Shown: in pieces, positions 12,083-20,092 of the stretch
Layout: each line of letters starts with the position of its first letter
Numbering within the stretch: position 1 is the first letter of the stretch
DNA from: Tardiphaga sp. P9-11
GTDB lineage: Bacteria; Pseudomonadota; Alphaproteobacteria; Rhizobiales; Xanthobacteraceae
DNA: 64,000 nucleotides
Assembly: GCF_008329525.1 (NCBI RefSeq)
Contig: NZ_NPKQ01000011.1
Location: 1-64,000 of the forward strand
Reading direction: 5' to 3'
Notes under the pieces: generated by a model
Told to the model about the DNA's origin: nothing
Database searches by the model: none
What the model saw: only the letters and a program-made list of their open reading frames with translations
Translations under genes and position numbers: made by a program

Positions 12083-13888
12083 TCACTGTGGGAGTGCAAA
12101 GACCGTCAGCGCGCCGCCGAGTGCGGTATAGCTGGTCAGGGCCGCGTAACCACCGACGGCACCGAGACCGGCAGTCGGATCCGTCAGACCCGCTGCGAGA
12201 CCGATACCGGCCCAGCCGCCGACGCCTGACAGGACGGCGATATACTGCCGGCCATTGTTTTCGTAAGTGGTGACGTTGCCGATGATGCCGGACGGAGTCT
12301 TGAACTTGTAGAGTTCCTTACCCGTCTTGGCATCGACCGCCTTCAGGTAGCCTTCCAGCGTCCCGTAGAACACCACGCCGCCGGCAGTGGCGAGGGCGCC
12401 TGACCAGACCGAGAACTGTTCCTTGTTGGACCAGACGATCTTGCCGGTCTTGTTATCCCAGGCGATGAAGTTGCCCATGTGGGTTTCGCCCGGAGGTGGG
12501 TACATCGACAGCGTCGCACCCACATAAGGCTGACCGGCGGTGTAGTTCACCTTGAACGGCTCATAGTCCATGCACACGTGGTTGGTCGGCACATAGAACA
12601 GCTGGGTGTCCGGAGAATAGGCCCCGGGTTGCTGATCCTTGGTGCCGAGTGCCGCCGGGCAGACGCCCTTGGTATTGACGTCTTCACCTTGCTTCTCGGT
12701 GGAATACTGATCAACCACCTTCGGGCGGCCATAGGTCGGCGACGACTTGTTCATGTCGACACCGGTGGTCCAGTTCACCTTCGGATCGTACTTTTCGGCG
12801 ACCAGCAATTCGCCGGTGACACGATCCATGGTGTAAGCGAGGCCGTTACGATCGAAATGCGTCAGCAGCTTGCGGTTTTGGCCGTTCATCTGCTGATCGC
12901 TGAGGATCATTTCATTGACGCCGTCATAGTCCCATTCGTCATGTGGCGTCATCTGATAGACCCACTTGGCCATGCCTGTATCGGCATCGCGCGCGAAGAT
13001 GGTCATCGACCACTTGTTGTCGCCGGGACGCTGCTTCGGATTCCAGGTCGAGGGATTGCCCGAACCGTAATAGACGAGATTCAGTTCAGGATCGTAGGAG
13101 GTCCACCCCCAGGTGCAGCCGCCGCCGATTTTCCACTGATCGCCCTGCCAGGTCTTCAGGCTGGAATCCTTGCCGACCGGCTTGCCCAGCGCCATGGTCT
13201 TCTCCGGATCCACCATGATCTGGTCGTCCGGTCCTTCCGAGAAGGCGCGCCAAGCGAGTTTGCCTGTCTTCAGGTCATAGGCGGTCATGTGGCACTGGAC
13301 GCCGAATTCGCCGCCCGAGATGCCGATCAGGACCTTATCCTTGACCACGAGTGGAGACGACGTGCCCGTCGCACCTTTGCCGGGGTCACCGTTCTTCACG
13401 GTCCAGACTTCCTTTCCGGTCTTGGCGTCGAGCGCGACCAGCGTGGTATCGGCCTGGTGTAGGAAGATCTTGCCGTCCGCATAGGCAACGCCCCGATTGA
13501 CGGTGTCGCAGCACATCACTGGAATGACGTTCGGATCCTGCTTCGGCTCATACTTCCAGACGATCTTGTTGTCCTGCGACAGGTCCATCGCATAGACCTT
13601 GTTCGGGAACGGCGTATGCACATACATCATGTTGCCGATGATCAACGGGCCGCCTTCGTGGCCGCGCAGAACACCGGTAGAGAAGGTCCACGCCACCTGC
13701 AGCTTGCCGACATTAGCCGCTGTGATCTGGTTCAGCTTCGAATAGCGCGTATTGGCATAGTCGCCCGCTGGCATCACCCAGTCTTTCGGGTTCTGCGCCA
13801 TCTTTGTCAGTTCATCATTGGCGATGGCAACGCCTGCGGCAGAGGCCGCCATTGTGCCAAGACAGGTCGCAAGCAGCACCTTACGCAT
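12083..13888 (-). CDS. xoxF: lanthanide-dependent methanol dehydrogenase, PQQ enzyme
   Basis: Periplasmic PQQ quinoprotein oxidising methanol. The 601-residue protein starts at the ATG after GGGAGGACATCACG and has a signal peptide ending near AIAN. The vicinal disulfide pair Cys126-Cys127 (PVMCCDTV) is present. The metal site shows Glu194 (GGEFG), Asn278 (GSGNPS), Asp320, and the additional Asp322 in EWDYDGVNE, the mark of lanthanide enzymes; calcium-type MxaF has Ala at that place. Trp-docking beta-propeller repeats such as [18 protein letters not shown] are visible. No mxaFI is in the window, so this is likely the main methanol dehydrogenase of the locus. Confidence 0.96.
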   Translation of the reverse strand: MRKVLLATCLGTMAASAAGVAIANDELTKMAQNPKDWVMPAGDYANTRYSKLNQITAANVGKLQVAWTFSTGVLRGHEGGPLIIGNMMYVHTPFPNKVYAMDLSQDNKIVWKYEPKQDPNVIPVMCCDTVNRGVAYADGKIFLHQADTTLVALDAKTGKEVWTVKNGDPGKGATGTSSPLVVKDKVLIGISGGEFGVQCHMTAYDLKTGKLAWRAFSEGPDDQIMVDPEKTMALGKPVGKDSSLKTWQGDQWKIGGGCTWGWTSYDPELNLVYYGSGNPSTWNPKQRPGDNKWSMTIFARDADTGMAKWVYQMTPHDEWDYDGVNEMILSDQQMNGQNRKLLTHFDRNGLAYTMDRVTGELLVAEKYDPKVNWTTGVDMNKSSPTYGRPKVVDQYSTEKQGEDVNTKGVCPAALGTKDQQPGAYSPDTQLFYVPTNHVCMDYEPFKVNYTAGQPYVGATLSMYPPPGETHMGNFIAWDNKTGKIVWSNKEQFSVWSGALATAGGVVFYGTLEGYLKAVDAKTGKELYKFKTPSGIIGNVTTYENNGRQYIAVLSGVGGWAGIGLAAGLTDPTAGLGAVGGYAALTSYTALGGALTVFALPQ

Positions 13889-14335
13889 CGTGATGTCCTC
13901 CCAGACATAATGCCGGGTCTCGTCGAGCGGCCCAGCTTCATTTTGGTATCTATGAGTAGCAAGATCCGCTGCTGCATACTTGCCCAAGAGCGAAGCAGGC
14001 TTGCTCGACAGAGAACCTGTGCAAGATAATTTTCTCGCGCGGGAACAAGAGATCTGAACGGGATCTGGAAAGCCGGCGCCTTTCGCACTGCACACGGATC
14101 GCCGCACCGCGACCAGGGGCTGATGTTTCGCTTGACGGGGCTGGTATCAAGTCAGAGGATTGACAAGGAGAAGTGAGTTACTCTGATCACGATTCACGAA
14201 TTGCGGGCTGTGCCGTTGCATATTGTGTCGCACATTTTTCTGTATGTGCTTCGTTCGATATGTGCTTCGTTCTGTAAGTATAGTTCCATCTCGTGACCAA
14301 TTGTTACGTGATGGTCTTTCATCGGTGAATTGTTC
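13889..14335. other. divergent regulatory region between xoxF and the AraC-type gene
   Basis: This is 447 bases without a gene I can support. It must hold the promoters of xoxF (leftward) and the AraC-type regulator (rightward). The right third, from about 14200, is AT-rich and contains the tandem repeat at 14243-14272. A GACAAGGAGAAG stretch near 14161 resembles a ribosome site but leads to no convincing frame. Confidence 0.6.
14243..14272. promoter_or_regulatory. two 14-base direct repeats, candidate activator site
   Basis: TATGTGCTTCGTTC occurs at 14243-14256 and again, identical, at 14259-14272, giving a 16-base period. It lies about 63 bases before the AraC-type gene and 355 bases before xoxF. 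Direct half-sites are the usual target architecture of AraC-family regulators, so binding by the neighbouring regulator is a reasonable guess. Confidence 0.45.
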
Positions 14336-15313
14336 ATGCCCGATACGCTTAGTTCTCTCAGCACATCCGGATTGACGCCGACAAGGCAAATCCAGGTTTG
14401 GTCAGATGCCCTGACCGATCTGTGCGGTCGATTTGATATCGATCCGCTGGAAGCGTCCACATTCGACGGGCTGATCAACTGCACATCGGTTTCGCGGCTG
14501 AAATTATGTCAGATCGAGGCGAGTCAGCATCGAATCGGCCACGCAGCCCCGCGAATTCGGCAAAGCGACCATCCATACGTGAAGATTTTGTTTCAAACTT
14601 ATGGCATCTCGCACTTCGAACAGGACAGCCGCCGGATCGATATCGGGCCCGGGGATTGCCTCGTTTATGATGTGTCGTGCCCGCATACCATCGTCAGCCC
14701 GGCCTTTACACGCCATGACGTCGTGATCGTACCGAAGGAACTGCTGCATGAGCGCGGCCTCGGCGCAGGAAACATCGCCGCCTGTAAGCTCTCGGCCCGC
14801 ACCGGCACCGGACGCATCGCGCACGATTTCGTACAGGCCGCTTTCAGCGAATCGACCAGACTATCGCCAAACAATGCCGCCGGCGTCGCGGATTCGCTGA
14901 TTGATCTCTTGCTGTTACCACTGCGGGAAGTCGACATGACGCTTGATCGCGTCGGCCCGGAAGCCATGTATGTCCGTGCGCAGGGTTTCATTCGGGAACA
15001 TCTACGTGACCCCGAGCTCAGCATCGATCAGATTTCGGCTGCACTGCATTGCACCAAACGTTATCTGCATATGCTGTTCAGCGATCGCGGGATCACCGTG
15101 AGCGACTATATCTGGCAGGCGCGACTTCAGAATTGCCGGCAGGAACTGGAGGCACAGAACGGAAAGACGATCACGGACGTCGCGTTTTCCTGGGGATTCT
15201 CAAGTTCCTCACACTTCAGTCGCGTGTTCCGGAAATATTTTGGCGTCGTTCCATCTGCGATTCACAGAGCGCATCACGGCCATCAGCGGCCTGCTCTGAC
15301 CGAGGAAGTATAG
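14336..15313 (+). CDS. AraC-family transcriptional regulator
   Basis: A 325-residue regulator. The N-terminal part (to about residue 190) is an AraC ligand-binding-like domain of the type with DIGPGDCLVYDVSCPHTI. The C-terminal 100 residues hold two helix-turn-helix motifs: ELSIDQISAALHCTKRYLHMLF and TITDVAFSWGFSSSSHFSRVFRKYFGVVPS. It is divergent from xoxF and upstream of pqqA, so control of PQQ-enzyme expression is the likely role. The ligand is unknown. The ATG at 14336 is preferred to a TTG two codons earlier. Confidence 0.85.
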   Translation: MPDTLSSLSTSGLTPTRQIQVWSDALTDLCGRFDIDPLEASTFDGLINCTSVSRLKLCQIEASQHRIGHAAPRIRQSDHPYVKILFQTYGISHFEQDSRRIDIGPGDCLVYDVSCPHTIVSPAFTRHDVVIVPKELLHERGLGAGNIAACKLSARTGTGRIAHDFVQAAFSESTRLSPNNAAGVADSLIDLLLLPLREVDMTLDRVGPEAMYVRAQGFIREHLRDPELSIDQISAALHCTKRYLHMLFSDRGITVSDYIWQARLQNCRQELEAQNGKTITDVAFSWGFSSSSHFSRVFRKYFGVVPSAIHRAHHGHQRPALTEEV

Positions 15314-15435
15314 TTGCGCTCCGGTTGCCTGCGCGCATTTGCGCGGCGCAGCCTTGAGGAGTTGTATTGAAAGACATCGCCTCACTGCTTATCGTCACAC
15401 GGCGCGATCACCGCGCAAACTCTGAGGAGACCAAG

Positions 15436-15516
15436 ATGAGCTGGAAGACTCCGAAGATCGTGGAAGTGCAGGTCGGCATGGAAATCAACATGTACGCCTG
15501 CGCGGCCCGTAAGTGA
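15436..15516 (+). CDS. pqqA: PQQ precursor peptide PqqA
   Basis: A 26-residue peptide beginning MSWKTPKIVEVQVGMEINMY and ending ACAARK. Glu16 and Tyr20, in the E-x3-Y spacing that PqqE crosslinks to build pyrroloquinoline quinone, are present. GAGGAG lies 6 bases before the ATG. No pqqB, C, D or E follows; a hairpin terminates the unit at once, so this copy is stand-alone within the window. It was too short for routine gene calling. It probably supplies extra precursor to biosynthesis enzymes encoded elsewhere. Confidence 0.93.
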   Translation: MSWKTPKIVEVQVGMEINMYACAARK

Positions 15517-15542
15517 CAGATTGATCATCTTGATCGATCTCT

Positions 15543-15574
15543 CCCGGCTCACAGACTGCGGTTTGTGAGCCGGG
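15543..15574 (+). terminator. hairpin after pqqA
   Basis: CCCGGCTCACA at 15543-15553 pairs perfectly with TGTGAGCCGGG at 15564-15574 over a 10-base loop, 26 bases after the pqqA stop. The 11-pair GC-rich stem has no T-run. Confidence 0.7.
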
Positions 15575-15603
15575 CAGAGGCCGCTGAACGCGCGTTGCGG
15601 CTG

Positions 15604-15912
15604 TCAAGCGTCCTTCGTATCGAAAATCAGCAGATCTGCGCCGCCATCCGCAAAATTCGCGAGGTCGCCTGCTGCAGCCTGCCCTTCCGGTGAGGCGAGA
15701 CCCAGCTTGAGCGCAGCAACCGTCTCGAAATCCAGCGCTGCAACAAGATGAATATCGCTGGCACCTGTTGGCGTTCCGACATCACCAGAACTGATATCGT
15801 AGTGCTTGAGCCCTGGAATCTTCTTCGCGAGCGGGATGTGAACGGATTGATAGTGCTTGTTGAATGCTTCGGGATTCTTGGGTGTTTTATAAAGAACCAG
15901 AAGTCTCGCCAT
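15604..15912 (-). CDS. EthD family protein
   Basis: A 102-residue protein with the EthD fold of dimeric alpha-beta barrels. The N-terminal MARLLVLYKTPKNPEAFNKHY and the HIPLAKKIPGLKHYDIS segment match the family pattern. EthD proteins occur beside varied oxidative pathways, and their activity is mostly unknown. The start at 15912 follows GGAAGGATCA. It is convergent with pqqA and lies at the edge of the PQQ-associated module. Confidence 0.8.
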   Translation of the reverse strand: MARLLVLYKTPKNPEAFNKHYQSVHIPLAKKIPGLKHYDISSGDVGTPTGASDIHLVAALDFETVAALKLGLASPEGQAAAGDLANFADGGADLLIFDTKDA

Positions 15913-16088
15913 TGATCCTTCCCTGAATGCGGAGCTATTGGCGCTCGCCGCGACGCATAGCAACTGATCCGAATGAAATGTTCAAGCAAATCGCGAACAT
16001 CGCCTTCGCGGCTGGGCCAATTTCGGCTAGGCTCGCGCAGTGTGTTATCTCTGTATACGTCTCTCTTCGATGACAGGATTGGATACAG

Positions 16089-16955
16089 GTGCAGCGTGGC
16101 GTCAGGATAGTCTACGCGGCGGTTCTTGCATTCAGCACGCTGGCCGTGCCGCGCGCACAGGCCGGTGATATCGATACCGAGCATATTTTCGGCTTCATGA
16201 TCGGCAGCGACGTCGGCCGAGTGGGCGAACGGGAATTCCAGAGCGAAACGACCGGGCGGTTCGGGAAATCCGGCGGTCGCTACCGCGCGGGCGAGCAGGA
16301 ATTCGAACTGGAATTCGTTCCCGCCAAGGACATTCGCATCGAGATAGGGAGCAGTTTCTCGGCCCATCGGATCGTCGGCGTTCCCGGGCTCGCCGATCAG
16401 CGCTCGCTCGGCTGGCAGGGAGCATCGCTGGACTTTCGCTACAGATTTCTTGATCGCGAGACGGCCCCTATCGGCATGACGCTCGCGATCGATACGCAGT
16501 TCAACAGGATCGACGAAACGAGCGCAGCGCGGGTCAGGAGCTACGGCACAGGGCTGACGCTGGCCTTCGATCGCGAGATCGTCCCTGACGTCGCTGTTGC
16601 GGCGCTCAATCTGATCTATCAGCCGGAATGGACGCGCTATGCCGATACCGGAGCGCGGGAACGCGAGGCGAGCATCGGAGCGGCGCTCGGCGTCATGATG
16701 CAGGTGCGTCCCGGCATCCTCCTCGGAGGCGAGGCGCGTTATATGCGCCGATATGAAGGAATCGGCCTTGGCGAACTGGCCGGTCAGGCGCTGTTCGTCG
16801 GGCCAACGGCCTATTTCCAGCTTTCCGAACGATCACGGCTGACTGCAAGCTGGAGCACCCAATTATGGGGGCGCTCGGAGGTGCCGGGATCGACGCTGGA
16901 TCTGGTCAGTTTCGAACGTCACCAGGCCCGCCTGGTTTATGGGATCAATTTTTAG
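16089..16955 (+). CDS. putative outer-membrane beta-barrel protein
   Basis: A 288-residue protein with a signal peptide (cleavage near PRAQA-GD) and alternating hydrophobic strands, such as ASLDFRYRFLDRETAPIGMTLAIDTQF and YGTGLTLAFDREIVPDVAVAALNLIYQPEW. It ends YGINF with a terminal Phe, the usual signal for outer-membrane insertion. The start is GTG at 16089. I do not recognise a named family. Location next to pqqA and the PQQ dehydrogenase accessory genes suggests, but does not prove, a role in quinoprotein metabolism. Confidence 0.6.
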   Translation: MQRGVRIVYAAVLAFSTLAVPRAQAGDIDTEHIFGFMIGSDVGRVGEREFQSETTGRFGKSGGRYRAGEQEFELEFVPAKDIRIEIGSSFSAHRIVGVPGLADQRSLGWQGASLDFRYRFLDRETAPIGMTLAIDTQFNRIDETSAARVRSYGTGLTLAFDREIVPDVAVAALNLIYQPEWTRYADTGAREREASIGAALGVMMQVRPGILLGGEARYMRRYEGIGLGELAGQALFVGPTAYFQLSERSRLTASWSTQLWGRSEVPGSTLDLVSFERHQARLVYGINF

Positions 16956-17034
16956 CGCAGGGACCGCCGAAACTTCGCCATGCCGGGCACGTATTTGAGA
17001 TGTTATCGTCCGGTAAACGATCAGGGATGCCGAC

Positions 17035-17271
17035 ATGAATATGATCAATCTGGTCCTGACAGTCTGCGCGGTGATGTCGCCAAACACCTGCGAAGAGCGG
17101 AATCTGTCGTTTACGGCGGACTTTTCACTGCATCAATGCGCCATGGCGGCGCCGCCCTACATCGCCCAGTGGGTCGGCGAACATCCGAAATGGACCGCGG
17201 TGAAGTGGCGCTGCGAATATCCGCATGCTCATGACAAGGCTGACGCGGCGCAGGGAACAACATCCGGCTAA
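17035..17271 (+). CDS. small cysteine-containing protein, unknown function
   Basis: A 78-residue protein starting MNMINLVLTVCAVMSPNTCEE. A short hydrophobic N-terminus is followed by four Cys (11, 19, 35, 60) and the segment APPYIAQWVGEHPKWTAVKWRC. I recall similar small proteins in many Hyphomicrobiales, without known function. The low-complexity tail after residue 62 appears dispensable. It is convergent with the next gene. Confidence 0.6.
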   Translation: MNMINLVLTVCAVMSPNTCEERNLSFTADFSLHQCAMAAPPYIAQWVGEHPKWTAVKWRCEYPHAHDKADAAQGTTSG

Positions 17272-17288
17272 TCAAAGGCGACCCGGCG

Positions 17289-17645
17289 CTATTTGTTGCA
17301 GTCCTGCAGGTCCTTGTCCGCAATCGAGAATACAGCATCGGCCTTGATCTCGATATTCCTGACCACGCACTGCCGTGCCTCGGCATAGCTGACCTTGGCG
17401 TCGTAACTGCCGGGCTCTATCCCAGTGATGCGCAGCCGCTCATCGTGATCGACTTCCTTGTCCTTGTCCGCCAACGTCAGATTGGCGCTCCATTGCTGCT
17501 TTCCAGCCGGGGATAGCTGGAACCCAATAATGGTCGACGTCGTCAGGTTCCAGAGCCGGATGCCCTTCCCGGCTTTGCCCTGCGCATGAGCGTGGCTTGC
17601 CATGAGCAGCAATATAAGAGCCATCGATAGAGATATGCGTGACAT
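17289..17645 (-). CDS. secreted hypothetical protein
   Basis: A 118-residue protein with a clear signal peptide (MSRISLSMALILLLMASHAHAQ), then a beta-rich domain with RLWNLTTSTIIGFQLSPAG and a Cys pair near the end (QCVVRN and LQDCNK). The ATG at 17645 follows GGAGGGG; the longer frame upstream lacks a ribosome site. It resembles periplasmic proteins of unknown function that accompany PQQ-dehydrogenase clusters. No enzyme motif is visible. Confidence 0.65.
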   Translation of the reverse strand: MSRISLSMALILLLMASHAHAQGKAGKGIRLWNLTTSTIIGFQLSPAGKQQWSANLTLADKDKEVDHDERLRITGIEPGSYDAKVSYAEARQCVVRNIEIKADAVFSIADKDLQDCNK

Positions 17646-17733
17646 GTCCCCTCCGCATCTGTTCGGCTTATTGAGCCGCTTCGTTTTACTAGTATAGTTC
17701 GCCGATCGTCTTCGCCAGCTTTGCGAGGCTCTC

Positions 17734-18090
17734 GTGGGATCCGATCGAATGACAGGATATCTCGTCACGTTTGCGGCCGTTGCCGTTTTGTCGGGGTCGG
17801 CAAGAGCCGCGGAGGTCAATGACTATCCGACCTCCGCGCGCGCCGAATATGTCTTCGGCTGCATGAAGGCGAATGGCGAGACCCGGCAATCGATCGAGCA
17901 ATGCTCGTGCTCGATCGATGTCGTGGCGTCGCTGGTGCCCTATACCCGCTATATCACGGCGGAAACGGCACTAAGTATGTCACAGGTGCGCGGCAATTTG
18001 AGCGCCCAGTTCCGAACATCGGAGCAGGCTACCAGCGCCATCAATGACGTCAGGCGCGCTCAGGCCGAGGCCGAAGTGCGCTGCTTCTAA
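17734..18090 (+). CDS. secreted cysteine-rich hypothetical protein
   Basis: A 118-residue protein with a signal peptide ending SARAAE and a mature part with Cys in FGCMKAN, EQCSCS and a C-terminal EVRCF. The start is either GTG at 17734, with GAGG five bases before, or ATG at 17749. Proteins with this spacing of cysteines occur in PQQ and methanol-oxidation gene clusters of related bacteria, from memory. Function is unknown; disulfide-stabilised periplasmic folding is likely. Confidence 0.6.
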   Translation: MGSDRMTGYLVTFAAVAVLSGSARAAEVNDYPTSARAEYVFGCMKANGETRQSIEQCSCSIDVVASLVPYTRYITAETALSMSQVRGNLSAQFRTSEQATSAINDVRRAQAEAEVRCF

Positions 18091-18124
18091 CGGCTATCGT
18101 CTGCCGGTTGCATGATGCGCTGCA

Positions 18125-18955
18125 TTACATGCCGGAGCCATCGACCTTCCACTCATGACTAAATTGATGTCCATCGGTGTCCTTGGCCTCGGCACGGAAC
18201 GTCTTTGCGCCATTTGAGACGTATGTGAATCGAATATTCGGGTCTTCGGAGATCGAGATACCGCCCTCCACCGACAAGACCGGGCTGTCGTCCTGCCATA
18301 GCTGGAGCCGATCGACATAAAGAGCCGGGATATACAGTTGCGAGACCTGATCCATCTGCAGGCCGGAATTATTGGGGTGACCGACCATGACCTGCGCCTC
18401 GCGCGTGCTGCTACTTCCCTCGTTTTGAGGTCTGGCAAACTGCCTGTAGCGCATCTGGCCCAAGCGGTTCTTGGCCTCTTCGGCATTCTTCGCCGCCGGT
18501 GCAGAGCAGCCACCGGATGCCTTCACATAGGTTTGCACCACATGGAGTTTGCCGTCACTGGTCTCCGCGACAGCATGGACGTTGGTATAATTGTTGATCC
18601 GGACACGGGTTGAAATCTCCGAGACATTTGCGTCTGCCCCGAGCTTGAACTTCGCCGCCATGGGCGCCGGATTCTGGTCGATCACCAGTGTGATCGACAC
18701 CACCCTCGAGCGCGCATCCGATGTCAGCTTGAGGCGCAACGTCACCGGCACGATGGCGGCATCCTCCGCGCGTGTCGGCATTTCAAGCGCAATCAGGTTG
18801 CTGCCGTCATCCATCGCTCGGCTGTCGAAAATGTCCTGCACCAGCCCCGGCCATGGATCGTAGGGCTCCGGACCGGCCGCGGAAACAGAATGCAGACTGA
18901 GTACGGCGCTCAGCAGGATGGCGGCATAGACGCTGCGGAGTGCAAATCCCGGCAT
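18125..18955 (-). CDS. quinoprotein dehydrogenase-associated SoxYZ-like carrier protein
   Basis: A 276-residue secreted protein with a SoxY-like half and a SoxZ-like half. The first half carries the carrier-type cysteine Cys150 in KASGGCSAP, comparable to the GGCGG arm of SoxY that holds sulfur intermediates. The second half (AQVMVGHPNNSGLQMD through FSHEWKVDGS) resembles SoxZ. This fusion family is known as a companion of PQQ-dependent dehydrogenases; its cargo is not established. The start at 18955 follows GAGGGCCGTAC. It lies next to the zinc hydrolase at 19011, its usual partner. Confidence 0.85.
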   Translation of the reverse strand: MPGFALRSVYAAILLSAVLSLHSVSAAGPEPYDPWPGLVQDIFDSRAMDDGSNLIALEMPTRAEDAAIVPVTLRLKLTSDARSRVVSITLVIDQNPAPMAAKFKLGADANVSEISTRVRINNYTNVHAVAETSDGKLHVVQTYVKASGGCSAPAAKNAEEAKNRLGQMRYRQFARPQNEGSSSTREAQVMVGHPNNSGLQMDQVSQLYIPALYVDRLQLWQDDSPVLSVEGGISISEDPNIRFTYVSNGAKTFRAEAKDTDGHQFSHEWKVDGSGM

Positions 18956-19010
18956 GGTACGGCCCTCGCAAGGGAAGAAGCGACGCGCTTGATACTAACC
19001 TAACCGGCAG

Positions 19011-19937
19011 TCATTCCCATTCAAATTGTGAGTATGCTGCAGTTGCGTTGCGGGCATTGTAGTCGTCGAACAGCTCCCACTTGTCGCGCTCTGCCGCTGC
19101 CGCATGTTCCGCCGCGGCCGCGATCGGCCTGCCGTCGGTGACGTCGCTGCGGATGTCGGATGCCAGCGTTTCGAGGTAACGGCGCTCGGCGGCAAGGGCT
19201 TGTGGCCACGCGCTCACCGGACCGTGGCCGGGAACGACGCGGTTGGCGGGCAGTGCCGCGAGATCGTCCAGCAGCTTGAGCCATGCCTGGATGCTGCCAT
19301 CGAGCACCGGAATATGGCGGAGAAAAACCAGATCTCCAGCGAACAACGTCTTCGTCACCGTGTCGAATACCGTGACATCACTATCGCTATGGGCGGTGGG
19401 CCAGGCTTTCACGACAAGCGTGCGCCCGCCAAGATCGAGGACGAGTTCTCCATCGACGAGCCGGGTTGGCGGTACGATACGAACGTCGTCGATCAGTGCG
19501 TCGCCCATGCTGCGCCTGAATGCGTCGACATAATACTGCCCGCGTACTGCTAATGCCTGCGGCAGCCTGACATGACCGACGAACTCGGTTCCTTCGGCAA
19601 CGAAGGCAGCGTTGCCGAACATATGGTCGGGATGGCCATGGGTGTTGATGACGTAGCGAATGGGCTTGTCTGTATGTGCGCGAATGGCGGCCAGTAGTTG
19701 CCGCCCTTCCCGCACGCTGCCGCCGGTGTCGATCACCGCAACCGCCTGCTCGCCGATCACGACGCCGATATTGGCGATGGCGCCGTCATTGTCCGACGAC
19801 ATCAAGGCGATGCGTCCCTGATGCATGAAGACGCCTGGTGCGACTTCACCGATCGCCAAGGTCTGCTGTTGCGCGTGGGCAGATGCGAGCATTGCCAGCA
19901 TGATGAGCGCTGCATGCATCGCAAGGCGAGATGTCAT
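19011..19937 (-). CDS. quinoprotein relay system zinc metallohydrolase (metallo-beta-lactamase fold)
   Basis: A secreted metallo-beta-lactamase-fold hydrolase of about 308 residues. The zinc motif NTHGHPDHMFGN is present, followed by TAHSDSD, FAGDLVF and the late PGHGPVS, which give a full set of His/Asp ligands. A signal peptide ends at SAHAQQ. I chose the ATG at 19937 because GGAG lies six bases upstream; ATG at 19943 or 19949 is possible. Pairing with the SoxYZ-like carrier suggests it processes something bound to the carrier cysteine, by analogy with SoxB or glyoxalase II chemistry. Confidence 0.85.
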   Translation of the reverse strand: MTSRLAMHAALIMLAMLASAHAQQQTLAIGEVAPGVFMHQGRIALMSSDNDGAIANIGVVIGEQAVAVIDTGGSVREGRQLLAAIRAHTDKPIRYVINTHGHPDHMFGNAAFVAEGTEFVGHVRLPQALAVRGQYYVDAFRRSMGDALIDDVRIVPPTRLVDGELVLDLGGRTLVVKAWPTAHSDSDVTVFDTVTKTLFAGDLVFLRHIPVLDGSIQAWLKLLDDLAALPANRVVPGHGPVSAWPQALAAERRYLETLASDIRSDVTDGRPIAAAAEHAAAAERDKWELFDDYNARNATAAYSQFEWE

Positions 19938-20092
19938 TTGCATCTCCATATCACCCCGGAGAAGCAGCGATCCTGCAATCACCCGGAAAGTGCGGCGCAA
20001 CATCGGAAGCGCCCCTTTGCATCTTGCACGCTTAAAACGAGAGGCCTAGGTTTTTGTCGTGTCACCCATCAAATGTGAATGGCAAGTAGCGC

